Part shown: positions 37,608 to 45,294 of the stretch, piece after piece
How the letters are laid out: the number at the start of each line of letters is the position of its first letter
How positions within the stretch are numbered: the stretch's first letter is position 1
NCBI RefSeq assembly: GCF_003693265.1
Contig: NZ_RDRE01000001.1
Coordinates: forward strand, 264,966 to 328,965
DNA from: Corynebacterium gottingense
GTDB taxonomy: Bacteria; Actinomycetota; Actinomycetes; Mycobacteriales; Mycobacteriaceae
Length of the DNA stretch: 64,000 nucleotides
Reading direction: 5' to 3'
The notes under the pieces: model-generated
What the model saw: the letters and a program-made list of their open reading frames with translations, nothing else
The model's database searches: none
Told to the model about the DNA's origin: nothing
Program-made: the position numbers and the translations under genes

Positions 37608-38669
37608 GTGCACAAAGCAATCGTCGTCTTCGAGGTCGAGGGCGGATCTGACAAGCAGTTCAACGGCCACCGGAAAGACACCATGCCCATCGTCGACGCG
37701 ATCAAGGCGGCCGGCTGGCACGCCGAGGTCGTCTTCTACCGCCCCGAGTGGTCGGAAAAGCTGTTCGAGTACGTCACCGAGCACTTCGACGCCTACATCT
37801 CCCGTGTCAACCCCGGCAACATCCCGGGCGGGGAGAAGGGGTACTTCGAGCTGCTGACCAAGCTTGCCGACGCCGGCCTGGTCGGCATGTCCACCCCGGC
37901 CGAAATGATGGCGTACGGGGCGAAGGACGCGCTAGTCAAGCTCAACCAGACCGACCTCGTGCCCGCCGACACGGCCGCCTACTACGACGTCGCTTCTTTC
38001 CACGACACGTTCCCGACCTCCCTGTCCTACGGCGAGCGCGTGCTCAAGCAGAACCGCGGCTCCACCGGCTCCGGCATCTGGCGCGTCCGGCTGGCTGATA
38101 AGGCGCAGGCCGAGGCGCTGGAGCCGGGCACCGCCCTGCCGCTGGACACCAAGCTCAAGTGCACCGAGGCGGTGGACAACCACACCGAGGAGCGCGAGCT
38201 GGGCGAGTTTATGGACTTCTGCGACCAGTACATCATCGGCGACAACGGCATGCTCGTGGATATGCGCTTCATGCCGCGCATCACCGAGGGCGAGATCCGC
38301 ATCCTGCTCGTCGGCCCGCATCCCGTCTTCGTGGTGCACAAGAAGCCGGCGGCCGGCGGCGATGCGTTCTCCGCGACCCTGTTCTCGGGCGCGACGTACA
38401 CCTACCAGAAGCCGGAGGAGTGGCAGGAGCTGGTGGACATGTTCGCCGCGGCCCGCCCGGTGATTGCGGAGAAGCTCGGCGGCGACAACATTCCGCTGAT
38501 CTGGACCGCGGACTTCATGCTTGCCGACGACGACGAGACCGGCCAGGACACCTACGTCCTCGGCGAAATCAACTGCTCCTGCGTCGGCTTCACCTCCGAG
38601 CTGGACATGGGCATCCAGGAGCTGGTGGCCAAGGAGGCCATCGGCCGCGTGGAAGCGAAGTTCGCCTGA
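37608..38669 (+). CDS. Conserved hypothetical protein, possibly Cj0069/ATP-grasp-like
   Basis: A 353-residue cytoplasmic protein. LKQNRGSTGSGIW resembles a phosphate-binding loop of ATP-grasp ligases, and YVLGEINCSCVGFTSELDMG near the end places a Glu-Ile-Asn triad like the metal-binding EIN of that fold. The N-terminus (HKAIVVFEVEGGSDKQFNGHRKDTMP) looks like a nucleotide-fold strand. I recall related corynebacterial proteins being labelled Cj0069 family. The GTG at 37608 is chosen because AGAAAGGG lies about 7 bases upstream; the open frame extends to 37536. The substrate is unknown. Confidence 0.7.
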   Translation: MHKAIVVFEVEGGSDKQFNGHRKDTMPIVDAIKAAGWHAEVVFYRPEWSEKLFEYVTEHFDAYISRVNPGNIPGGEKGYFELLTKLADAGLVGMSTPAEMMAYGAKDALVKLNQTDLVPADTAAYYDVASFHDTFPTSLSYGERVLKQNRGSTGSGIWRVRLADKAQAEALEPGTALPLDTKLKCTEAVDNHTEERELGEFMDFCDQYIIGDNGMLVDMRFMPRITEGEIRILLVGPHPVFVVHKKPAAGGDAFSATLFSGATYTYQKPEEWQELVDMFAAARPVIAEKLGGDNIPLIWTADFMLADDDETGQDTYVLGEINCSCVGFTSELDMGIQELVAKEAIGRVEAKFA

Positions 38670-38759
38670 CGCGTTTCCGGTACATTGCAGAAAAGGTAAT
38701 GCTTTAATGCAATTGGCCTTATTAATCAGTGAGGCTCAATTGGAAGGAAGATGTAGCGA

Positions 38760-39911
38760 ATGGCAACTGTGTACGGGAAGACCCGCCCCGGCCAAGGCGG
38801 ATGGGCCGACTTTGCGTCCGAGGTGGACAAGTACTTGGAAAGCGAGGTCGACGGCTACGCCGTGACCTTCGCGATGCGCGAGCACGCCGAAAAGTACGGG
38901 CTGGGCGAAAACGACGACCGTGCGAAGAAGGCGCGGAAGCGCACCCAGAGACGGCTTATCGCCATCGTCCTCTTCCCGGTCCTGTTTGTCCTGGGCATTA
39001 TCGTTTCCCTCTTCAACAAGGGCCTCGGCGGCATCATGATGTTCGCGGGCGTGCTCGCACTGGTCTACCTGGGCCTGAGCGGTTTCCGCTCCATGGACCG
39101 CCGCATCAACAAGGATAAGGAAAACAAGGCGTATGTGAACAAGGGCCTGGAAAAGCAGGTCAATGAGAAACGCCGCGCCGAGGTCGAGCGCCTCGTCGGG
39201 CTGGCGCGCCAGGGCCGCCCGGAGGAAACCGGGCTGCCGGAGCCGCTGCAGCGCGTCTCCCGCGGTTACCTGGCGGAGGAACGGATCGGTGAGATGCTCG
39301 AGCAGCAGCTGCCGGACTCCATCGAGGTTGCCCACGACGTGACGATCCGCACCGACTCCCGCTCCGGGCTGGCCAAGGCCGTCGACGGCTTCGACGACGC
39401 AACGTCCGAGATGTTCTACGGCACGACGCCGGAGACCCGTAAGTTCGGCCTCGCGATGGGCGTGATCGGCATGCTCGGCGAGCTGTCCCGCAAGAGCGCG
39501 GTGACCGCCAACGCGGACCACGTCCTGTCCACTGCGGCGGGCGTGATCATGGTGGACACGAAGCACTGGACCGGCGAGCTCAGCCTGGATGAGAACGGCC
39601 AGTTCACCGCAGGCCCGAACCACGCGGGCAGCCAGTACCGCGAGAAGGCGGCCAGGACGACGCGCTTCGAGGCATCGCGCCTCAACCGCGGCGACGTCGC
39701 CATGATCATCCTTGCCGTGGTCGGCGGCACTGTGCGGGGCGGCAGGATTGAGCAGCACGAGGATGGCCAGATCCCCATCATCGCCGTTCCTGCGGAGGAC
39801 GTGCCGCGCGTCGTCACGGAGCTCCACAACGCCGGCCGCCTGCGCGAGCCGATCCCGATGAGCTCAGTGGCGGCAAACTCCCCGGGCACCGAGTGGTACC
39901 CGCAGAGCTAG
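38760..39911 (+). CDS. NERD-domain membrane protein
   Basis: A 383-residue protein. Residues about 62-100 contain two transmembrane helices (LIAIVLFPVLFVLGIIVSLF and GGIMMFAGVLALVYLGLSGF). The region around 180-280 (EERIGEMLEQQLP, NADHVLSTAAGVIMVDTKHW) matches the NERD nuclease-related domain, whose D and D-x-K positions resemble a PD-(D/E)XK site. An insertion separates the two halves of that domain. GGAAGGAAG lies 9-17 bases before the ATG. Its role is unknown; NERD proteins are suspected DNA-processing factors. Confidence 0.75.
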   Translation: MATVYGKTRPGQGGWADFASEVDKYLESEVDGYAVTFAMREHAEKYGLGENDDRAKKARKRTQRRLIAIVLFPVLFVLGIIVSLFNKGLGGIMMFAGVLALVYLGLSGFRSMDRRINKDKENKAYVNKGLEKQVNEKRRAEVERLVGLARQGRPEETGLPEPLQRVSRGYLAEERIGEMLEQQLPDSIEVAHDVTIRTDSRSGLAKAVDGFDDATSEMFYGTTPETRKFGLAMGVIGMLGELSRKSAVTANADHVLSTAAGVIMVDTKHWTGELSLDENGQFTAGPNHAGSQYREKAARTTRFEASRLNRGDVAMIILAVVGGTVRGGRIEQHEDGQIPIIAVPAEDVPRVVTELHNAGRLREPIPMSSVAANSPGTEWYPQS

Positions 39912-39937
39912 GCACAGTTAGGTGCCGTTAGGCGCCG

Positions 39938-40633
39938 TTAGTCGTAGGTGCCGAGCAGATAGTGGACCGGGTAGTTCCACCACCTGTTGAACTCGTCGAT
40001 GTTGCCAGAGACGGGAACAACCGCGCCGCCGTCGTTGAGCAAATGCACCGTGTAGTGCGTGGTGATGCCCTCGGCGGTGGCGCCGGTGCGCTCGCCCCAG
40101 GCCAGGTCCACGCCGCCGTCGGGGGTGGGGGTGACGGACTCGATCTTGTCCACCGCCGCCATGTCCTGGGCGGGCGCGCCGTTGACGTACAAGGCGAGAC
40201 CGTCGGCGATGGAGGCGCCGGTGCCGGCGGGGCGGTGCTCGTCGCCAAGCGAGCCGCGGAAGATGATCCAGCTCAGTGGCGCGCACGGGTCGTAGGCGTT
40301 GTCGATGTCCTCGATCCAGTAGTTGAAGTCGCTGCCGTCATCTGCCGGCATGCGGCCAGGGGCTGTGCCGGAAGGGTAGGCCTCGCGCGGGTCCTTCGGC
40401 AGCTGCGCGCAGGCATCCGCGTTGTCTTGAGTTTGCTGCGCCGGCGGCGTGGCGCTCTCCGAGGCAGTGCTCTCCGGGGCAGCGTTGTCCGAGGCAGTGT
40501 TCTCCGGGCCTGTGGGCTCCTCCACCACGGTGGTCTGCGTGACAGTCACGGTAGGCGGGTCGGCTGGCTCGTTGCTGCAGGCGGCAAGCGGGAGCAGTGT
40601 CGCGAGGACAGCGGCTGGAAGGATTCGTCGCAT
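39938..40633 (-). CDS. Lipoprotein, LppP/LprE-like
   Basis: A 231-residue secreted lipoprotein. It has a type II signal peptide with lipobox LAAC at residues 16-19, then a Thr/Glu/Ala-rich linker of about 60 residues. The globular domain carries Cys pairs (DACAQLP and YDPCAPLSW) and a conserved-looking YWIEDIDNAYDPC segment, typical of LppP/LprE proteins in mycolic-acid bacteria. Function is unknown. It starts 7 bases after the DUF3151 stop and is probably co-transcribed with it. Confidence 0.8.
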   Translation of the reverse strand: MRRILPAAVLATLLPLAACSNEPADPPTVTVTQTTVVEEPTGPENTASDNAAPESTASESATPPAQQTQDNADACAQLPKDPREAYPSGTAPGRMPADDGSDFNYWIEDIDNAYDPCAPLSWIIFRGSLGDEHRPAGTGASIADGLALYVNGAPAQDMAAVDKIESVTPTPDGGVDLAWGERTGATAEGITTHYTVHLLNDGGAVVPVSGNIDEFNRWWNYPVHYLLGTYD

Positions 40634-40639
40634 GGGTTC

Positions 40640-41035
40640 TTAGAGGAGTTCGTCGACGCTGGCCGGGTCGGCGTCGGAAAGCATTTGGCGGCAGCGGTCG
40701 TACTCGGCGTCGTCGCCAATCGCCTTGGAGGCAAGCGCGAGCATGGCGATTGCCTTAAGCACCGGCACGTTCGCCTCGTGCGAGGCCGGGACCGGGCCCC
40801 AGCCCTTCCACCCGTTGGCGCGCAGGCGGTCGAGCGAGCGGTGGTAGCCGGTGCGCGCGTACGCGTAGGCGATCAGCTCGTCGCCGCCGTCGAGCTCCTT
40901 TTCGGCGCGGGCGGCCCACACGGCGGGGGAATCCGGGTGGGTGAGCGCGGTCTCGCGGGCCAGGGGGTCCTCGCCCCTCGCGGGATCATCGGGCAGGTGG
41001 AGCGGCGGGGGTGCGAGCATGTCGTTGATTTCCAT
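40640..41035 (-). CDS. DUF3151 family protein
   Basis: A 131-residue cytoplasmic protein with the actinobacterial DUF3151 features LLAPPPLHLPDDPA-like opening, AYAYARTGYHRSLDRLRANGWKGWGPVP and the C-terminal YDRCRQMLSDADP. It is mostly helical. Function is unknown. TAGCCT lies 7 bases before the ATG on the minus strand, so the mRNA is probably leaderless. It heads a two-gene unit with the lipoprotein. Confidence 0.85.
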   Translation of the reverse strand: MEINDMLAPPPLHLPDDPARGEDPLARETALTHPDSPAVWAARAEKELDGGDELIAYAYARTGYHRSLDRLRANGWKGWGPVPASHEANVPVLKAIAMLALASKAIGDDAEYDRCRQMLSDADPASVDELL

Positions 41036-41048
41036 GCGCGCCAGGCTA
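41036..41048 (-). promoter_or_regulatory. Promoter -10 of DUF3151 gene, leaderless type
   Basis: TAGCCT on the minus strand (41048-41043), 7 bases before the ATG at 41035. Confidence 0.55.
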
Positions 41049-41124
41049 GCAGTTTGGGCTTTTCGACGTGCCAGCGCGCACCAGTTGCCTTACAGTAGTA
41101 CGCAACTGACACGAAGGAGACCCT

Positions 41125-41652
41125 ATGGCAAGCCCGCTCTACGTTGCGAAGAAGGGAACGTACGAAGAGTTCTGCGAGGTCTTCGATCCCGCGAAAAACG
41201 ATGTGACTGACATGTTGTTCGGGGCGCTGACCAACGGTGACCCGGAGGCGCGCGCGAAAATCTGCAACGACATGTTGGATCGTGGCGCGGATGCGTCGCG
41301 CGAGGAATACGGGCAGAACGCGCTGACGATCCTGCTCGGTCGGCATCGCGACCTCGGGGACGGCGACGCTGCGCTGGTGCAAAGGCTTATCGACGGCGGC
41401 GCAGACGTGAATTTCCGCAACCGTAGCGGGGACCTGCCGATACGGTTGGCGATCACGGTGCGTGTAGCTGATGACGAGCAGCGCCGCGAAGTCTACGAGG
41501 CGCTGTTTGGGACGGGCGAGCTCGACCTGAGTCTGCCGTCGAGCGTGCGCAACCCGGTCAATACCATCGGCGGGTGGCTGCGCATGAACGTGGATGGGCG
41601 TCCCGGCAAGCTGGATGTGCTCGACGAGTTCCTCCAGGCCCGTGGCGAGTGA
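41125..41652 (+). CDS. Ankyrin-like hypothetical protein, copy 1
   Basis: A 175-residue cytoplasmic protein. ALVQRLIDGGADVNFRNRSGDLPIRLAI is a good ankyrin repeat; an earlier degenerate one covers DMLDRGADASREEYGQNALTILL. The N-terminus MASPLYVAKKGTYEEFCEVFD and the tail VRNPVNTIGGWLRM are shared with the next gene. GAAGGAG precedes the ATG. It is probably a protein-binding module. No enzymatic motif is seen. The partner is unknown. Confidence 0.8.
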   Translation: MASPLYVAKKGTYEEFCEVFDPAKNDVTDMLFGALTNGDPEARAKICNDMLDRGADASREEYGQNALTILLGRHRDLGDGDAALVQRLIDGGADVNFRNRSGDLPIRLAITVRVADDEQRREVYEALFGTGELDLSLPSSVRNPVNTIGGWLRMNVDGRPGKLDVLDEFLQARGE

Positions 41653-41667
41653 GTGAAGGAGGCCCCC

Positions 41668-42189
41668 ATGGCAAGCCCGCTCTATGTTGCCGGGAATGGC
41701 ACCTACGAGGAGTTCTGCGAGGTCTTCGACGCGGAAGAAAACGACGTGACCGACATGCTATTCGCGGCATTGACCAACGGTGACCCGGAGGCGCGCGCGA
41801 AGATCAGCAACGACATGTTGGGCCGTGGTGCTGACGCTGCGCGGGTCGACACTGGCCAGAACGCACTGACCCTGGTGTGCTCGCACGAAGCGCTGGGCGC
41901 AGGCGACGCCGCGCTGGTGCAAAGGCTTATCGACGGCGGCGCGGACGTGAATTTCCGTAACCGTAGCGGGGACGTGCCCATCAAGCTGGCCATTGACATG
42001 GGGATGGATGATGCACAGCGCCGCCCCGTCTACGAGGCGCTGTTCGGCGCCGAGGAGCTCGACCTGAGCCTGCCGTCGAGCGTGCGCAACCCGAAAAACA
42101 CGATCGGTGGTTGGCTACGCATGTGCGTGGACGCGAACCCCGAAGGCCTCGCTGTGCTCGACGAGTTCCTTTCTGCCCGCGGGTACTAG
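41668..42189 (+). CDS. Ankyrin-like hypothetical protein, copy 2
   Basis: A 173-residue tandem paralogue of the preceding gene, starting 15 bases after its stop with GAAGGAGG before the ATG. The two share long identical nucleotide stretches, including the segment around the GCTTATCGACG copies at 41395 and 41935. The most variable part is the ankyrin helix pair around residues 52-75, as expected if binding specificity diverged. The stop codon overlaps the convergent maf stop. Confidence 0.8.
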   Translation: MASPLYVAGNGTYEEFCEVFDAEENDVTDMLFAALTNGDPEARAKISNDMLGRGADAARVDTGQNALTLVCSHEALGAGDAALVQRLIDGGADVNFRNRSGDVPIKLAIDMGMDDAQRRPVYEALFGAEELDLSLPSSVRNPKNTIGGWLRMCVDANPEGLAVLDEFLSARGY

Positions 42190-42776
42190 TCCCAGAAATC
42201 GGAGGCGTTGAGCCCGAAGCGGTAGAGGCAGCGGCGCAGCAGCGGCATGGACAGGCCGATGACGCTGGTAGGGTCGCCGTCGATGGAGTCGATGAACCAG
42301 CTGCCCAGCGCTTCGAGCGTGAACGCGCCGGCGCATTCGAGCGGTTGGCCGGAGGCGGCGTAGGCCTCGATGTCGGCGTCCGAGACGTCGCCGAAGCGGA
42401 TTGCGGTGGAAATGGTGTCCACGACCCACTCGCCCTTATGCGCAACGGCGTGGCCGGTCAGCAGGTGTGCTTCCTTGCCACGTTGGGCTTTCCAGCGCGC
42501 GATGGTGCGCTCGGTGGTGTGGGGTTTGCCCAGCAGTTGGCCGTCTAGCAGCAGCATCGAGTCGCAGCCGACGACCACGTCGTTGGGGAAGTCGGGTGCC
42601 ACGGTGGCGGCTTTCGCTTGCGCAAGCTTTTCCACGATCACCCGTGGCTCAGCTCCGGCCAAATCCCGAATGATCGCGTCCTCGTCGACGTGGGCGGGCC
42701 GCAACACTGGGGTGACGCCACCCTGCTCAAGCAGCATGCGGCGCGAGGGGGACTGGGAGGCGAGAACGAGGCGCAT
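42186..42776 (-). CDS. maf: Maf-family nucleotide pyrophosphatase
   Basis: A 196-residue nucleoside-triphosphate pyrophosphatase thought to remove modified nucleotides. It opens with RLVLASQSPSRRMLLEQGG, has the VVVGCDSMLLLDGQ acidic segment, and DGDPTSVIGLSMPLLRR near the end. It starts 4 bases downstream of the accE stop and is the last gene of accD-accE-maf. Confidence 0.93.
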   Translation of the reverse strand: MRLVLASQSPSRRMLLEQGGVTPVLRPAHVDEDAIIRDLAGAEPRVIVEKLAQAKAATVAPDFPNDVVVGCDSMLLLDGQLLGKPHTTERTIARWKAQRGKEAHLLTGHAVAHKGEWVVDTISTAIRFGDVSDADIEAYAASGQPLECAGAFTLEALGSWFIDSIDGDPTSVIGLSMPLLRRCLYRFGLNASDFWD

Positions 42777-42780
42777 GGGG

Positions 42781-42996
42781 TTAGAAGTAGGTGACGTTGG
42801 CGAATGCGTGCGGGTTGAACAGCTGCTCCCCGTGGTGTGCCAGGGCGGGGGCGCCCCAGCGGTTCTGGTCTGCAGGCTGCTGCTTCGCCTTCGCGGCTGC
42901 CTGGAGGTCCGTAAGGACGGTTGCGAGCGCGGCGAGCTCGTCCTCGGTGGGGTTGCCCTTGGTCACCGTGAACCGGGTGGCAGTTGGTGCAGTCAT
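42781..42996 (-). CDS. accE: Acyl-CoA carboxylase epsilon subunit
   Basis: A 71-residue small subunit that bridges AccBC and AccD in actinobacterial acyl-CoA carboxylases. The N-terminal strand-helix FTVTKGNPTEDELAALATVLT and the C-terminal NRWG segment are diagnostic. GAAAGGAA lies before the ATG. It lies between accD and maf in one minus-strand operon. Confidence 0.92.
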   Translation of the reverse strand: MTAPTATRFTVTKGNPTEDELAALATVLTDLQAAAKAKQQPADQNRWGAPALAHHGEQLFNPHAFANVTYF

Positions 42997-43044
42997 AGCA
43001 TTCCTTTCAGCGAGAAAGAATTTAGTGTAGCGAAAGTATATCGG

Positions 43045-44583
43045 CTACAGCGGGATGTTGCCGTGCTTTTTCTGCGCCGGATATGCAACCTTGCGCTCCA
43101 ACAGGCGCAGGCCCTCCAGGACGTGGCGGCGAGTTGCCGACGGCGGGATGACCGCGTCGACGAGCCCACGCTCGGTGGCCGCGTACGGGTTGAGGTTCTC
43201 CTCGGCGTACTTCTCGGCATCGACGTTGAGGTGGCCGGCGGCGGTGGGGGCGTCGGCAAGCGCGATCTGCGCAGTAGGCCACGCGAACACCAAGTCGGCG
43301 CCCAGGCCCTTGGAGCCGAGCACCGTGTAGGCGGTGCCGAGCGCCTTGCGGGTAACCACGGTGATCGTGCCGACCTGCGCCTCGGCGAAAGCGTAGGCGA
43401 GCGCGGCGGCACCGGCGGGCGCGCCGGCGTGCTCCTCCTCGGTGGAGGGGACGAAGCCTGGGGAGTCCACGAACTGCACGATCGGTAGGTTGAACGCGTC
43501 GCAGGTGCGGATGAAGCGGGCAGCCTTGCGTGCGCCGGCCTCGGTGAGGCAGCCGGCGAGCACGCTTGGCTGGGTGGCCACAACGCCGACGGCGCGGCCG
43601 TGGATGTGCGCGAACCCGGTGAGTACGTTGCCGGCGAAGTCGGCGCCGAGCTCGTAGAAGTCGCCGTCGGTGACCGCGGCAACGATCTCGGCGACCTCGT
43701 AGGGCTGCGCGTCGTCGTCGGGGATTATGGTGTCCAGATCGGTGTCGGCGCCCTCTGTGCCCTCTGCGGTAGCGCGTTCTGCGTCCGCGCCGAGCGGGGA
43801 GGCAGCCAGGTTGTTCAGCGGCAGGTAGCTTACGATGCGCTTCACCGCATCGAGCGCTCCCGCCATGTCCGCGGCGGCGACGTGTGCCAGACCGGTGGTG
43901 GCGGCATGGACGCTCGCCCCGCCGAGCGCGTCTGCGGTCGTCGCGGTGCCGGAGACCTGGCTGACAATTCCGGTGTCGGACAGGTGGAGGCTCGCGCCTT
44001 CGACCATCACGGTGACGTCGGCAAGCGGCACTGTGGTCGCCGCGAGGGTGGCGACCTCGCCGGCCACCAGCGCAATCTGCGGCACGAGGCCGGAGGCGTG
44101 GGTGGCGGCGCGCAGCAGTTTGGCCTGCATGTGGGCGGTGACAATGCCTTCTTGCCAGCGCGGACCGACCGAGTCGTAGATGCCGATGACCGGTACGCCG
44201 GTCTTGGTTGCCAGATCAAAGAGTTTGAGCATTTTCTCGGCGTAGACCTCGCCGATGGCCCCGTCGAAGATGTCGGGATCCTGGCTGAAGATGCAGACCC
44301 GGCGGCCGTCGATAAGCCCATAGCCCGTGATGACGCCATCGGTGGCGGGCTTCGTGCGATCCATCTTGTACGCCTCGACGCGGTGGCGCGCGAGCGCGTC
44401 GGTTTCCACGAACGAACCGTCGTCGAGCAGCGCCTCCACGCGCGCGCGTGCCGTCATCGCGCCTTCGGTCGGCGCCTCCGCGCGATCAGCGGCCGGCGTG
44501 CGCGCCTCGTCCAGGCGGTTGCGCAGGTCCTGGATGCGGCCCGCGGTGGTCTTCAAATCGGGTTTTGCAGTCTTGTCGCCCAT
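43045..44583 (-). CDS. accD: Acyl-CoA carboxylase beta subunit (carboxyltransferase), divergent
   Basis: A 512-residue crotonase-fold carboxyltransferase that would transfer CO2 from AccBC biotin to an acyl-CoA. The overall family pattern is clear: TARARVEALLDDGSFVE, CIFSQD, NPYAATERGLVDAVIPPS and C-terminal KKHGNIPL. However, the glycine motifs that normally form the oxyanion holes are altered. The usual NDSGGARIQEG reads YDSVGPRWQEG, the AGGAVYSP segment reads TLAATTVPL, and RKAYGGAY reads RKALGTAY. It may be a non-catalytic or unusual partner within a hetero-oligomer. It is nearest to the AccD2/DtsR2-type subunits by memory. No birA neighbour is present in the window. Confidence 0.85.
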   Translation of the reverse strand: MGDKTAKPDLKTTAGRIQDLRNRLDEARTPAADRAEAPTEGAMTARARVEALLDDGSFVETDALARHRVEAYKMDRTKPATDGVITGYGLIDGRRVCIFSQDPDIFDGAIGEVYAEKMLKLFDLATKTGVPVIGIYDSVGPRWQEGIVTAHMQAKLLRAATHASGLVPQIALVAGEVATLAATTVPLADVTVMVEGASLHLSDTGIVSQVSGTATTADALGGASVHAATTGLAHVAAADMAGALDAVKRIVSYLPLNNLAASPLGADAERATAEGTEGADTDLDTIIPDDDAQPYEVAEIVAAVTDGDFYELGADFAGNVLTGFAHIHGRAVGVVATQPSVLAGCLTEAGARKAARFIRTCDAFNLPIVQFVDSPGFVPSTEEEHAGAPAGAAALAYAFAEAQVGTITVVTRKALGTAYTVLGSKGLGADLVFAWPTAQIALADAPTAAGHLNVDAEKYAEENLNPYAATERGLVDAVIPPSATRRHVLEGLRLLERKVAYPAQKKHGNIPL

Positions 44584-44766
44584 AAGCCCTCAGTCTATGC
44601 CCCTATCTGTTGTGCACCAAAGATAAAACCACACGTTGTATCGTCCGGTCGGGCATAAGCGTTTCTCTGCGAATGCTGTGTCAGCCTATACATGTTTTGC
44701 AAAAGCTTTACCCAGGCGTTGTGAAGCCGAAATCTGGGGGTGTTCCTATCTATGGCACGGGGGTCA

Positions 44767-45215
44767 ACCCCTCCTGGGAAGAGACCCTGCTGATTGTCAC
44801 CGCCGACCACGAGACCGGCTACCTCACCGGCGCCAACGATGTCCCGGGCTTCTCCCCGCTGGCCGGCGAAAGTCAGGCTGCACCGGAGCACAAGTACAAC
44901 TCCGGCGACCACACCAACCAGCTCGTGCCGTTCTTCTTCAAGGGCGCTGGTTCCGAGGACATCCTCGCAGCTGCCGAGGGCGAGGATCCGGTGCGTGGCA
45001 AGTACATCGACAACACCACCATCGCCAAGCTGACCAAGGAAAACTGGTGGGCTGAGGCCAAGGCTGGTGACCAGGGCGATGCAGCCGAGGGTTCCTCCAA
45101 GGAGCAGAAGATCGCTGCCGGTGTCGCTGGCGGCCTGGCGCTGGTCCTCGCGCTGATTGCTGGCGCGTACCAGGCTGGCCTGCTGCCGAACATCCCGGGC
45201 CTGCCGAAGTTCTAA
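44767..45215 (+). pseudogene. Alkaline phosphatase C-terminal remnant
   Basis: About 150 residues match the C-terminus of a PhoA-type alkaline phosphatase: NPSWEETLLIVTADHETGYLTG with Asp-His metal ligands, NSGDHTNQLVPFFFKG with the second His, and a C-terminal membrane helix. The frame is open from 44610, but the residues before 44767 are unrelated and the catalytic serine half is absent. The gene is therefore truncated by a deletion between accD and this point. It may still be translated but cannot be an active phosphatase. A TTTTGCAAAA palindrome lies in the junction region at 44695-44704. Confidence 0.8.
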
Positions 45216-45241
45216 TCACTTCTGGCTCACCCAAACACTGA

Positions 45242-45272
45242 GCGGGTGCCTCGAGTTGTTCGAGGCACCCGC
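45242..45272. terminator. Strong hairpin terminator between phosphatase remnant and addA
   Basis: A perfect 13-bp stem (45242-45254 with 45260-45272) with loop GTTGT, followed by GTTTGCGTTTGGGTTT on the plus strand. It originally ended the phosphatase gene and can also block read-through from the convergent addA-like gene. Confidence 0.85.
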
Positions 45273-45294
45273 CGTTTGCGTTTGGGTTTATCGC

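Noticed and set aside
44695..44704. TTTTGCAAAA as a RamB site for accD
   Set aside because: It is a palindrome resembling RamB half-sites, but it lies about 110 bases upstream of accD in deletion debris; a role could not be supported.
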